This document shows, piece after piece, positions 51,934 through 60,530 of a DNA stretch of 64,000 nt. The stretch comes from Streptomyces sp. LX-29. Lineage in GTDB: Bacteria > Actinomycetota > Actinomycetes > Streptomycetales > Streptomycetaceae. The notes beneath the pieces were generated by a model. That model was not told where the DNA came from and made no database searches. It saw only the letters and a list, made by a program, of their open reading frames with translations. Positions within the stretch are counted from its first letter, which is position 1. Each line of letters opens with the position of its first letter. The position numbers and the translations under genes were made by a program. The stretch is from contig NZ_CP089746.1 of assembly GCF_029541745.1 (NCBI RefSeq), forward strand, positions 124,001 to 188,000. Reading direction: 5' to 3'.

Positions 51934-54078
51934 TCACTCCTCCAGATGGCGTTGCAGGTTGATGTGACGGAACTGGTAGACGGCCCCGGTCTTGCGGAGC
52001 ACTCCGCGTTGGCGGTGTGCGTCATCCAGGAAGGCCATCAGGTCGCCGGGGAGACGTTCGCGTACGAACAGGTAGCCCCGGGCCAAGGTGAACAGCCCCC
52101 AGGCCGTCCCTCCGAAACCGACTGCCAGTCCTATCGCCACACCCACTACGGGAGTGGCGACCACAGCCGCGGTACGGCCTGCCACCAGGTCCGCGACCAA
52201 CCCCGCCACCGGCCCGGCGGCCAGGGCCCACAGGAGCATGATCCGCCACGCGGTCCCGCGGTCCCGGCTGAGGGACTCACCGGGGCCGCTGCCGGCGGTG
52301 ACGTCCATGGCCTTGGGGCGCAGCCCGGTCATGAGGCCGACGGCGAAGCCGATGGCGAGTACGCAGACCAGGGCGAGTCGCAGTCCGGTGACGGGCCCGA
52401 TGGCGAAGCCGGTCACCATCCCGGCCACCGTGCCGGGGACGAGCGTCGAGTGACGCCACGACCAGCGGATCCCGGCTGCGGGTTCCCGCCGCTGACCGGT
52501 GGCCAGGAGAGCCACCGGACCGACGGTGAGCCCTGCGCCCAATCCGGCGACCGGTCCGGCGACGCACCATGGAACGACGGCGACCAGGGCCCCCGCGCCG
52601 ACGGACACCAGCAGCCGCAAGGGCGCGGCAGGCATGGCCCGGTAGAGCTCCCACCAGGCGATTTCCGTACTGCCGTCGAGATGGACCTTCATGTGCCGGG
52701 CCAGGAAGACGAAGACCCGTTCCGCCTCGACATCGGTCCAACGGCGGCCACGCTGGGGGGCCGGCCGATACGCGGTGCGTATGAAGGCGCGGAAGAGATG
52801 CCGCTCCACCGCCTCACGGGTGGCGAAGGTCAACAGCTCCCGCGGTTCGTCCCGCGGAGACGGGGCCCGGGATGAGGGCGCCTCGTCGGGGTGGTAGACC
52901 GCCCGGGCGAGAAAGACCCCCAGGGGCGTCGCGAGGGTTCGCGCCAAAGGACTGGTGCCGCCCAGCCTTTCGAGGACCGGCCCCCACCGTTCTTCGACGG
53001 CGGCGGACGCCGCCGTCGTGCGCGGTCCATGGCCCAGGGCGGTGGCGCGCAGATACTCCTCGACCTCTCCACTGTGGAGGGGGAGGAGTTCGAGCGTGGC
53101 CGCCTCCCCCAGGGGCGCGGACACCTCCAGCAGCGCGCGGTACTCGGCGGACCGACAGGAGAGCACCACCGGCTGGTCCAGGGGTAGCGACTCGTTCACA
53201 AGGACCATCGCCCGCCGGCGCTGTTCCGTGGGCAGCTCGTCGAAGCCGTCGAAGATCGGGATGATCATTCCCCGATTCAGCAGGGCGCGAGCGAGGCTCA
53301 CCTCGCCGAACCCGGGCGGCGCCGGGTCGGCCAGGATCTCGTGATCACGCTCCAGCTGTCCGGCCATCCAGGCGTACAAGGTGTCGTCCCAGCCGTCTCC
53401 CGCGCCGGGACGGGGGTCCAGGCTCGCCACGGTGAAGAGCACGGGGACCCGGTCATCGGGCGCGCGCTGCTTGATCATGCCCAGCAGCAGCCGGATCAGC
53501 AACGTCGTCTTCCCCGAGCCCGGCTCTCCCAGCAGGACCAGGCGGCGGGTGGGGATCCGGCGCAGATAGGTCTCTGTGATCTCCTCTTCCTGGCCGGCGA
53601 GTCCCGCAGGGCCGGCGGGCCAGCCGGCGGGATCCGAAGGCGGACCGCCAGGCCATCGCCGCGCCGCGGCAACCAGTTCACTCCAAGGAACGGAGAGTTC
53701 CTGCGCGGCCGCGGCCCAGGACACCGCGGGCGGAATCGGTCGGACCAGCCGCTGGCGGCTGAGTTCGGCGTCCCACTGCTGCCGCACCGCACCGGCCAGT
53801 TCCTGAGCGGCCGACGGAAGCTCACGGCGCGCGCCCTCGATCCGGTCGCCGCTGAACGCCGCCCAGGTCAGGAAGGCTCCGGCGACCGTGGGCGGCAGGG
53901 CGGGGAGAGCGGCCGCCAGTTCACCGGCGCTGTACGCCAGACACACCGCCGCCACCAGGCCGCCAAGGGTGAGGAGGACATACAGGCGCCTGGTACGTGT
54001 CACGCGTTCCCGGACTCCGGCCCTGCGCCTCCCTCCGTCGGCTTCAGGCCGCACTCTCCACCTGGGCCAGGTCTTCAT
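51934..54078 (-). CDS. Membrane NACHT-type STAND NTPase
   Basis: About 714 aa if started at 54078 (M-K-T-W-P-R-W); an earlier ATG at 54189 is possible. Two N-terminal membrane helices (about residues 33-75), then the NACHT: Walker A G-E-P-G-S-G-K-T (184-191), sensor region, and Walker B I-I-P-I-F-D-G-F-D-E-L (about 272-282). A winged-helix-like region is followed by about six C-terminal membrane segments (residues 500-690). NACHT proteins are ATP-driven switches; some bacterial ones sense phage. The membrane layout, without LRR or TPR sensors, is unusual. Co-directional with ATP-grasp and divergent from a kinase. Confidence 0.82.
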   Translation of the reverse strand: MKTWPRWRVRPEADGGRRRAGVRERVTRTRRLYVLLTLGGLVAAVCLAYSAGELAAALPALPPTVAGAFLTWAAFSGDRIEGARRELPSAAQELAGAVRQQWDAELSRQRLVRPIPPAVSWAAAAQELSVPWSELVAAARRWPGGPPSDPAGWPAGPAGLAGQEEEITETYLRRIPTRRLVLLGEPGSGKTTLLIRLLLGMIKQRAPDDRVPVLFTVASLDPRPGAGDGWDDTLYAWMAGQLERDHEILADPAPPGFGEVSLARALLNRGMIIPIFDGFDELPTEQRRRAMVLVNESLPLDQPVVLSCRSAEYRALLEVSAPLGEAATLELLPLHSGEVEEYLRATALGHGPRTTAASAAVEERWGPVLERLGGTSPLARTLATPLGVFLARAVYHPDEAPSSRAPSPRDEPRELLTFATREAVERHLFRAFIRTAYRPAPQRGRRWTDVEAERVFVFLARHMKVHLDGSTEIAWWELYRAMPAAPLRLLVSVGAGALVAVVPWCVAGPVAGLGAGLTVGPVALLATGQRREPAAGIRWSWRHSTLVPGTVAGMVTGFAIGPVTGLRLALVCVLAIGFAVGLMTGLRPKAMDVTAGSGPGESLSRDRGTAWRIMLLWALAAGPVAGLVADLVAGRTAAVVATPVVGVAIGLAVGFGGTAWGLFTLARGYLFVRERLPGDLMAFLDDAHRQRGVLRKTGAVYQFRHINLQRHLEE

Positions 54079-54284
54079 GGCCTGCCAACGACATACCGAA
54101 TCCACGGACACGCGGCATGGCCGCCCGCGGCCCATCGTGTTCTCCGGAGGGGCTTCGCCGGGCGCGCTGAGCCCGAAGGTCCTGCTCAAGCGGCGGCGAC
54201 GTCTGTTCGACCGGATGGGCTATCGTGCCTCCTCGACCTCGACTGTTCGCGAACGGGGGAAGAGGAGAAGGAGAAGATTCCAAG

Positions 54285-55805
54285 GTGTCCGATCTGGGGC
54301 GGCTTGTCGCCGGCCGGTATCTGCTGGTGGAGCGGGTAGGCAGCGGCGGCATGGGCACGGTGTGGCGCGCCGAGGACAGGTTGCTCGGCCGTCATGTCGC
54401 CGTGAAGAAGCTGCACATCCCACCGCACCTGCATGACGACGAGGTCCACACGCTCTACGAGCGCACCCGCCGCGAGGCCCGCAGCGCCGCACGGATCGCC
54501 CACCCCAATGTGATCGTGGTGCATGACGTCGTCGATGACGAGGGTCTGCCGTGCATCGTCATGGAGTACATCCCGTCGGTCACACTCGGTGATGTGCTGA
54601 AGCGGCAGGGCGCGCTGCCACCCGCTGAGGCCGCCCGGATCGGCTCTGCCATGGCCGCCGCCTTGCGGGCCGCCCACGATGCCGGGGTCCTGCACCGGGA
54701 CGTCAAACCCGCCAACGTCCTGCTCGGTGACGACGGGCGGATCGTGCTCACCGACTTCGGCATCGCCATGGAGGCGGGAACGTCGTCGCTGACCAAGCCC
54801 GGCGAGCTGATCGGCTCCATCCACTACCTGGCGCCCGAACGCCTCAGACGCGGGAGCACCGAGCCCGGCCCCGCCTGCGACCTGTGGGCCCTCGGGGCCA
54901 CCTTGTACCAGGCGGTCGAGGGGCGGCACCCGTTCCGCCGCGACACCCCGATCGAGCTCGCGTACGCCATCGTCACCGACTCCTACGAGCCCATGCGCAA
55001 CGCCGGGGGTCTGACCCCGGTGGTCGAGGGGCTGCTCGTCAAGGAACCCGAGCAGCGCATGGACGTCCATGAGGTCGAACGCCTCCTGGACGAGGTGACC
55101 GAGACCCGGACCGGCCTCCTGACCTCCCCCACGCGGCCGGAACGCACCGGCGACCCCGCCGACACCGGACGGGGAGGAAACGGCAGGAGCCGCAGGGTGT
55201 TGTGGTCCGTCGCGGCGGCGGCACTGGCCGCCATCGTGGCGGGCGGCGCGATGTGGTGGCCCCGGGAAAGTGCCGACCGACCGAGCACGCAGGGGCGACC
55301 CGCGGAGAACGCCTCAGCCTCCGCTTCGCACAGCAGCCCGGCCCCGCCTCCGACGCTCCCCGTCGGATACCACCTCGAAAAGGAGGACCGCGGCTTCTCC
55401 TTCCCCGTACGAGACGGCTGGACCCGCAAGCGGATGCCCGGCGGTGAAGTCGTCTACATAGACCCGTCCGGCTTGGTGGGCGTGAGGGTCAACGTCGTCC
55501 ACTTCGCGGGTTCCGACCCACTGCAGCACTGGCGCGACACCGAAGAGGACCAGACCCGCCGGGACAACGCCGGCTACGAACGGGTCAGGATGGCCGCAAC
55601 CACCTTCCGAGGACGGCCGGCCGGGTACTGGGAGTTCACCTTCGACGGCAGGGCTCGGAAGTTCCGGGCCGCGGAGCTGGCTTTCGCCAGCGCCGACGGC
55701 ACCCAGTACGTGGTCTACCTCTCCGCGCCGGATGCGCAATGGCATCAATATCGGCCGGTCTTCGACGCCACCGTCAACGGAGTCCACCTCAGTAAGGGGT
55801 CGTGA
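54285..55805 (+). CDS. Membrane serine/threonine protein kinase
   Basis: A 506-aa Hanks-type kinase, GTG 54285 after GGAG. Gly loop G-S-G-G-M-G-T-V-W (18-26), V-A-V-K41, catalytic H-R-D139-V-K-P-A-N, D157-F-G, and A-P-E. One membrane helix (about residues 305-325) leads to a Ser/Pro linker and an extracellular domain (about 360-506) with S-F-P-V-R-D-G-W, like the sensor domain of many actinobacterial kinases. A GTTCGCGAAC palindrome (54245-54254) is upstream. Divergent from NACHT by 206 bp; a link is possible but unproved. Confidence 0.88.
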   Translation: MSDLGRLVAGRYLLVERVGSGGMGTVWRAEDRLLGRHVAVKKLHIPPHLHDDEVHTLYERTRREARSAARIAHPNVIVVHDVVDDEGLPCIVMEYIPSVTLGDVLKRQGALPPAEAARIGSAMAAALRAAHDAGVLHRDVKPANVLLGDDGRIVLTDFGIAMEAGTSSLTKPGELIGSIHYLAPERLRRGSTEPGPACDLWALGATLYQAVEGRHPFRRDTPIELAYAIVTDSYEPMRNAGGLTPVVEGLLVKEPEQRMDVHEVERLLDEVTETRTGLLTSPTRPERTGDPADTGRGGNGRSRRVLWSVAAAALAAIVAGGAMWWPRESADRPSTQGRPAENASASASHSSPAPPPTLPVGYHLEKEDRGFSFPVRDGWTRKRMPGGEVVYIDPSGLVGVRVNVVHFAGSDPLQHWRDTEEDQTRRDNAGYERVRMAATTFRGRPAGYWEFTFDGRARKFRAAELAFASADGTQYVVYLSAPDAQWHQYRPVFDATVNGVHLSKGS

Positions 55806-55982
55806 CAGACCCGGTCCGGTGGGTGCGGATGGCCGGGTACGTGCTGCGCACCGGGATCCAGTGGGCGGGTGCCGACCGAAGCACTCCGGGCCGTCCGCCA
55901 GGCCGGCTGACGCCACGGGACGCGAGGGACGCCGGTCCGGCTCCGTAGAGGGGGTCGGGTCGGCGTCCGCCGGTCGGGCGCG

Positions 55983-56351
55983 TCAGAGGTCCCCGACATC
56001 ACCGGCGAGCGCGGAGGCGATACGCGCATGGGACCGGGCCTCCTCGGTGCGCCCCTGGCGCTCCAGGGTGCGGCCCAGCATCAGCCGGGCGTAGTGCTCG
56101 ACCGGGTCGCGCTCGACGATGATCCGCAACTCGCTCTCCGCGCGGCGCAGTTGGGCCGAGTGGTAGTAGGCGCGCGCCAGCAGCAGCCGCGGCCCCGTCT
56201 GCTCGGGTACCTCCTCGACCAGCCCGCGGAGCACCCGTGCCGCGGCGGCGTAGTCCCTGGCCTCGAAGAACAGCTGCGCCCGCTCCCAGCGCTCCGCCGG
56301 GGTCCCGTGGGTGTAGTAGGCGTCGCCGGGGGCGCCGTAGGTCGTGTTCAC
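55983..56351 (-). CDS. TPR-repeat protein
   Basis: A 122-aa protein with about three tetratricopeptide-like helix pairs: A-E-R-W-E-R-A-Q-L-F-F-E-A-R-D-Y-A-A-A, A-R-A-Y-Y-H-S-A-Q-L-R-R-A-E-S-E, and A-R-L-M-L-G-R-T-L-E-R-Q-G-R-T-E-E-A. N-terminal region M-N-T-T-Y-G-A-P-G-D-A-Y-Y is unrelated. Probably a protein-protein adaptor. Confidence 0.8.
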   Translation of the reverse strand: MNTTYGAPGDAYYTHGTPAERWERAQLFFEARDYAAAARVLRGLVEEVPEQTGPRLLLARAYYHSAQLRRAESELRIIVERDPVEHYARLMLGRTLERQGRTEEARSHARIASALAGDVGDL

Positions 56352-56461
56352 CGGTGACCTCCTTCGGCTCCGTCAACCACGGCCGACGGTTGGATATTTC
56401 CACTCCTCAGCGGTCGGGCGGCCACGCGGTCAGGCGGCCACGCAGCCACGAGGTCAGGCGG

Positions 56462-56920
56462 TCAGGAGGTCAGCGCCGCGAGCTCCGCGTTGGCGCGCTC
56501 GGTGACCAGGGCGAGGACGCGACCGGCGGCGGCCAGGTCCTGGGCGGGTATGCCGCCCCAGATGCGGGCGGTGACGGGAGCGGTCTCCGCGCCGACGACG
56601 GCGATCAGCTCGCGCCCCGCGTCCGTGGGGCGAAGGTGCGCGCCGTCCGCGATGAGCAGCCGCTTGGCCAGCAGCTCATCGAGAGTGGCGCGGATGTCGG
56701 CCGGGTCGGCCTTGAGGGAGCCGCGGACCTGGGCGACGAGGTCGTCCGACGTCTGCGGGGCGTCGGCGGTGACGGCGGCGCGCAGGGCGATCTGCTGCTG
56801 GAACGTGACGCCGTGTCGAGCCAGGACATGCTCCAGGACGCCGCGGGCGGCGTGGTGGGCCAGGCCGAGGGCGCGAGAGTCGGCGACGGGCGCGGCGGCG
56901 GAGGATGCGGTGGTGGTCAT
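56462..56920 (-). CDS. Winged-helix (MarR-like) protein, second of an overlapping pair
   Basis: A 152-aa protein; ATG 56920 has GGAGG and overlaps the previous MarR stop by 4 bp (ATGA). Helical N-terminus, a winged-helix-like R-A-T-L-D-E-L-L-A-K-R-L-L-I-A-D-G-A-H-L-R-P, and T-D-A-G-R-E-L at the wing. It lacks the classic DxR wing. It may form a heterodimer with or modulate the upstream MarR. Confidence 0.72.
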   Translation of the reverse strand: MTTTASSAAAPVADSRALGLAHHAARGVLEHVLARHGVTFQQQIALRAAVTADAPQTSDDLVAQVRGSLKADPADIRATLDELLAKRLLIADGAHLRPTDAGRELIAVVGAETAPVTARIWGGIPAQDLAAAGRVLALVTERANAELAALTS

Positions 56921-57411
56921 GGTGTTGCCTCCTGAGTGATCTCGTCGTTCGGTACGGATGGCGTGAGAGGCGCGTCGAGCAGGGTGGTCAACTCGTCGGT
57001 GAACGCGCGCGTCCGGGGGGCGTCGAGGCCGCCGAGCGGCTCCAGCAACTGCTGAAGCAGCTCCTGGACCACCTCGATGGCCTGCCGCGTGACGGTCTGG
57101 CCCCGCTCGGTGAGGGCGAGCTGTACGGCGCGCGGGTCGCGGGGATCGCGGGTGCGCTCGATCAAGCCGGCCGACTCCAGGGCGCGCGCCAGCTTCGAGA
57201 CGTACAGCGCCTCCAGGCCGGTGTGGTCGGCGAGTCGGCGCTGACTGGGTCGCTCGCCGGCGCGCTGCATGCCGTGCAGCGACGCGACGAGCGAGTACTG
57301 CGCGTGGGTGAGGCCCAGCGGAGCCACCGCGCGGTCGACCGCGACGCGCCACTTGTTGGCGAGCCGCCATACCAGGAAGCCGGGCGTGGGGCCCGGTGAG
57401 CCCTTACTCAT
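56917..57411 (-). CDS. MarR-family regulator
   Basis: A 164-aa regulator: A-Q-Y-S-L-V-A-S-L-H, R-R-L-A-D-H-T-G-L-E-A-L-Y-V-S-K-L-A-R-A-L-E, and wing R-T-R-D-P-R-D-P-R-A-V-Q-L. The stop codon overlaps the next start, so both are translated as a coupled unit. Upstream are short CATGGCTACTA repeats, probably the operator. Confidence 0.87.
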   Translation of the reverse strand: MSKGSPGPTPGFLVWRLANKWRVAVDRAVAPLGLTHAQYSLVASLHGMQRAGERPSQRRLADHTGLEALYVSKLARALESAGLIERTRDPRDPRAVQLALTERGQTVTRQAIEVVQELLQQLLEPLGGLDAPRTRAFTDELTTLLDAPLTPSVPNDEITQEATP

Positions 57412-57424
57412 GGCAAATAGATTA

Positions 57425-57450
57425 CATGGCTACTATGTCCATGGCTACTA
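57425..57450 (-). promoter_or_regulatory. Repeated half-sites upstream of the MarR pair
   Basis: CATGGCTACTA occurs twice with a 15-bp period (57425-57435 and 57440-57450), with related CATGGCT and GGTTACC sequences to 57480. Position next to the start at 57411 suggests autoregulation. AT content is locally high for this genome. Confidence 0.5.
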
Positions 57451-57675
57451 AGTTCACGGTTACCAAGTACATGGCTGCTCAGAGAACCGCCGTGGAGAAG
57501 ACCTCTGCGTCCGAGGCGACCGCGACCAGCGGCTTCGCCTCCGGGAGGGGGCCGCGGTTCGGCGCCGTTGACGGACGGCAGCGCACGTTCTGCGACCGGA
57601 GATCTGTCTCGGCCGGTCCGGAAGCCGACTGGACGTGGTCGGCGCCCGGGCCGCCCCGCCCAGCCGGCCGGCTCC

Positions 57676-58527
57676 TCAGCCGGTCGGGGCGAACTGGCCG
57701 GTGCCCACGACCTTGAGCAGAGCGAGGCGTTCGGCGGTGTCGCCCCCGATGGGCGGCGTGTACAGCACCACACGCTGGTCGCCCTCGGGTGCCCACAACG
57801 CCTGGCAGTCCAAGTCGACCGGGCCGATCAGCGGGTGCACGAGGCGCATGCGCGATGCCCTGCGGACCGCGACCTCGTGCAGCTCCCACAGGCTGGCGAA
57901 CTCCTCGCTGGCCGCTCGCAGCCGCTCCACCAGGCGCGTCGCGGCGGGGTCGCCTCCGCGCCGGCCCACGGCCGCCCGCAGATCGGCCACGTGGAGCCGG
58001 CTGTAGTGGTCGTGCTCGTCGGCCGGATAGGCGGTGCGCTGGGCGGGGTCGGCGAACCAGCGCCAGACCACGTTACGACCGTGTTCGGACACCGAGCACA
58101 CCCCGCCCAGCAGGGCCTCGGCCATCGCGTTCTGGGCCAGGACGTCGCCGAGGTCGCTGATCACCTGGACCGGTGTGGTCGGCAGCTGGTCCAGCAGGTG
58201 CAGCAGCCCCGGGCTGACGTGGTCGCCGCTGCCCCGGGCGGCCGGCGGACGGTGGCCGGCGAGGAGGTGAAGGTGGTCGCGTTCGTCGTCGGACAGGCGC
58301 AGGGCGCGCGCAAGGGCCGCGAGCATCTCCGGCGACGGCTGCGGGCCGCGAGCCTGTTCGAGGCGGATGTAGTAGTCGGCGGACATGCCGGCGAGCTGGG
58401 CGACCTCCTCGCGGCGGAGGCCCGGCGTGCGGCGCCGGGGGCCGGTCGGCAGCCCCACGTCCTGCGGGCGCACCCTCTGGCGGGAACGCCGCAGGAAGTC
58501 CGAGAATCCACCACGGTCGATCGTCAT
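57676..58527 (-). CDS. XRE regulator with MmyB-like ligand-binding domain
   Basis: A 283-aa regulator. Start at 58527 (M-T-I-D-R-G-G-F); ATGs at 58536 and 58539 are alternatives. XRE HTH: F-S-D-F-L-R-R-S-R-Q-R-V, R-R-E-E-V-A-Q-L-A-G-M-S-A-D-Y-Y-I-R-L-E. C-terminal MmyB-like domain: N-V-V-W-R-W-F-A, L-H-V-A-D-L-R-A-A, W-E-L-H-E-V-A-V-R. Divergent from an alpha/beta hydrolase, the common partner of this type. Confidence 0.88.
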   Translation of the reverse strand: MTIDRGGFSDFLRRSRQRVRPQDVGLPTGPRRRTPGLRREEVAQLAGMSADYYIRLEQARGPQPSPEMLAALARALRLSDDERDHLHLLAGHRPPAARGSGDHVSPGLLHLLDQLPTTPVQVISDLGDVLAQNAMAEALLGGVCSVSEHGRNVVWRWFADPAQRTAYPADEHDHYSRLHVADLRAAVGRRGGDPAATRLVERLRAASEEFASLWELHEVAVRRASRMRLVHPLIGPVDLDCQALWAPEGDQRVVLYTPPIGGDTAERLALLKVVGTGQFAPTG

Positions 58528-58540
58528 GATGATCATCATG
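58525..58540. promoter_or_regulatory. 16-bp perfect palindrome over the XRE start codons
   Basis: CATGATGATCATCATG is a perfect palindrome. On the minus strand it contains three candidate start codons of the XRE gene, and the hydrolase start lies 146 bp away. A repressor bound here would block the XRE start. The weak ribosome site leaves the true start open. Confidence 0.6.
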
Positions 58541-58685
58541 CCTGAGGAGGCCGTGCTCAACCAGGGACTGCCGATCCCTGGATCGACAGGGCTCTGCCGA
58601 TCCCGGCGCTGCGGCGGCACGGTTGGTCCGGGAGCACAGACGCCCCGACCACCGCGACAACAGACAACACCCGCAGGAGCACTCC

Positions 58686-59501
58686 ATGGCCACCGTCACC
58701 GTCAACGGCGCTCAGGTCCACTACGAGCAGACCGGTTCGGGCCCCGCGCTCGTCCTGGTCCACGGCACCGGGTCGGCGGGGGCCGCCGTCAACTGGGGGC
58801 AGACGCTTCCCCGGTTCACCCCGCACCGCAGCGTGATCACCCCCGACCTGTCCGGGACGGACACCACCGTCGACGACGGTGCTCCGCTGACGGCCGAACG
58901 ACTCGCCGCCCAGGTCATCGCCGTCATCGAGGCGACGGAGGGCGGACCGGTCGACCTGCTCGGCTTCTCCATGGGCTCCACCGTCGCCGCCACCGTCGCG
59001 GCCCTGCGACCTGACCTCGTTCGGCGGCTGATTCTGGCCGCCGGCTGGGCCCACACCGGCAGCGACGAGTACCTGACCAGCCTCTTCACCCTCTGGCAGA
59101 ACCTGGGAGCCAGCGACCCGGCGTCCTTCGGCCGCGCCGTCGCGATGACCGGCTTCAGCCGCGGCTTCCTCAACACCATAGGTCGCGACCAGTTCGAGGC
59201 CCTGATCCCCAACATGCCGCCCACTCCGGGCACGCTGCGTCATATCGACTACGACCTGCGGGTGGACATCCGCTCCCTGATCCCCCGCATCGAGGCCCCC
59301 ACACTCGTGATCGGCGGCAGCCAGGACATCACCGTCCCGGTGGAGCACAGCCGGGCCCTCCACGCCGCGATCAGCGGCAGCAGCTACGCCGAGATCGACG
59401 CGGGCCACGTGATGTTCTTCGAGCAGGAAGACGTCTTCGTCAAGCTGGTGACCGACTTCACCGAAGGCCCCTCCACGACATCCGCCGCGACCGACGCCTG
59501 A
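58686..59501 (+). CDS. Alpha/beta hydrolase
   Basis: A 271-aa hydrolase, ATG 58686 after GGAG. Oxyanion L-V-H-G-T-G-S, nucleophile in L-L-G-F-S-M-G-S, acid in G-G-S-Q-D-I-T-V-P, His in A-G-H-V-M-F. Complete triad. No signal peptide. Likely an esterase or a peroxidase-like member of the family (the S-M-G-S elbow is common); regulated by the divergent XRE. Confidence 0.86.
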   Translation: MATVTVNGAQVHYEQTGSGPALVLVHGTGSAGAAVNWGQTLPRFTPHRSVITPDLSGTDTTVDDGAPLTAERLAAQVIAVIEATEGGPVDLLGFSMGSTVAATVAALRPDLVRRLILAAGWAHTGSDEYLTSLFTLWQNLGASDPASFGRAVAMTGFSRGFLNTIGRDQFEALIPNMPPTPGTLRHIDYDLRVDIRSLIPRIEAPTLVIGGSQDITVPVEHSRALHAAISGSSYAEIDAGHVMFFEQEDVFVKLVTDFTEGPSTTSAATDA

Positions 59502-59620
59502 GCAGACACAGCTCCTGTCGGGGTACTTCGTCTGTCGCGGCGCCGCCGCGCCGGGAACATTCCGACGGACCACCGCGTTTGATCTTGGGTCTACCCCTTA
59601 ACCGCGATGCGAGGAGTACC

Positions 59621-60277
59621 TTGCCCGATACCTCGTCCTCCGCCACCGTGACCCCTCTCCCGTCGCTCGCCGCCCAGGCAGAACACCTGATCGAGCTCGG
59701 GGTGCACGAGCTCGCGGGGATACCTGCCGACCAGCTGCGCGCCTTCGCGGCGAAGGCCGGGAGCCATGACGGCGACGCCCTGCTCGCCGTCCACCCGGAC
59801 CGCGCCCCCGCCTCCGCCCTCGCACCGCTGCTCCGGCACGACGGCAAGCCCGGCTTCGTCGTCACCGACATGCCCGACGTCGACCGCTTCGACCCCTACA
59901 CGGTGGAGGTCCCCGACGCCCCTCTCTATCTCGTCACCGACGTCGATCGTGGCGACCACATGGCCAACTGGAGCCCGGAGGAGGCGCTGCCCGCCCTCGC
60001 CCAGCAGGACCGCACCCCGCTGCTGCTCACCGAGGGCATCCACTGGGTGCTCCAACAGCCGGCCGTCCTGGAGCGTAACCACTGCTTCATGACCATCGGC
60101 TCCCGGCTGCGCAAGGCCAACGGTGCCCTGGACGCCCGTACTCCGGCGATCTGGATCAGCAACGGCACCGGGCGGGACGGCCGCGAGCGGCGCAATGCCC
60201 CGAAGGTCGGCTGGTGCTGGTGGGGCAACCGCCACACCTGGCTCGGCTTCGCCTCCGCGACGGGCCGAAGTCACTAG
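59621..60277 (+). CDS. DUF5701-family protein
   Basis: A 218-aa protein. TTG at 59621 is chosen because GAGGAG lies 5 bp upstream. Motifs: A-A-Q-A-E-H-L-I-E-L-G-V-H, F-V-V-T-D-M-P-D-V-D-R-F, L-T-E-G-I-H-W-V-L-Q-Q-P, S-R-L-R-K, and W-C-W-W-G-N-R-H-T-W-L-G at the end. The pattern matches DUF5701, actinobacterial and uncharacterised. Function unknown. Confidence 0.8.
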   Translation: MPDTSSSATVTPLPSLAAQAEHLIELGVHELAGIPADQLRAFAAKAGSHDGDALLAVHPDRAPASALAPLLRHDGKPGFVVTDMPDVDRFDPYTVEVPDAPLYLVTDVDRGDHMANWSPEEALPALAQQDRTPLLLTEGIHWVLQQPAVLERNHCFMTIGSRLRKANGALDARTPAIWISNGTGRDGRERRNAPKVGWCWWGNRHTWLGFASATGRSH

Positions 60278-60480
60278 TAGTTCCACGGGTTCCCGTGGTT
60301 CCGCTGGTTCCGCAGAGGGGATGGCTTCGTCTCGGTCACCAAGGGAGGCGGGCGCACGACGCGTACGCCGCAGACCGGCGCGAGCCTCCTCCGCCGTGCT
60401 CGGGCGGGGCGGCGCGGCCGCCCCGCCACGGCGTCGTGCACGGCCGGGACCGTCCGAGGCGTGACTCGGCGCCCCGCTTC

Positions 60481-60521
60481 AGGGCAGCCCCGGGAGACGG
60501 AACACCGGCTGGGGCTGCCCT
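60481..60521. terminator. Hairpin between convergent genes
   Basis: An 11-bp perfect stem, AGGGCAGCCCC (60481-60491) with GGGGCTGCCCT (60511-60521), 10 bp from the reductase stop. Bidirectional. Confidence 0.75.
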
Positions 60522-60530
60522 GAGAGCCGG

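Noticed and set aside
50778..54078. Graspetide-type peptide biosynthetic cluster
   Set aside because: No precursor peptide ORF was seen next to the ATP-grasp gene; the NACHT gene is its only neighbour.
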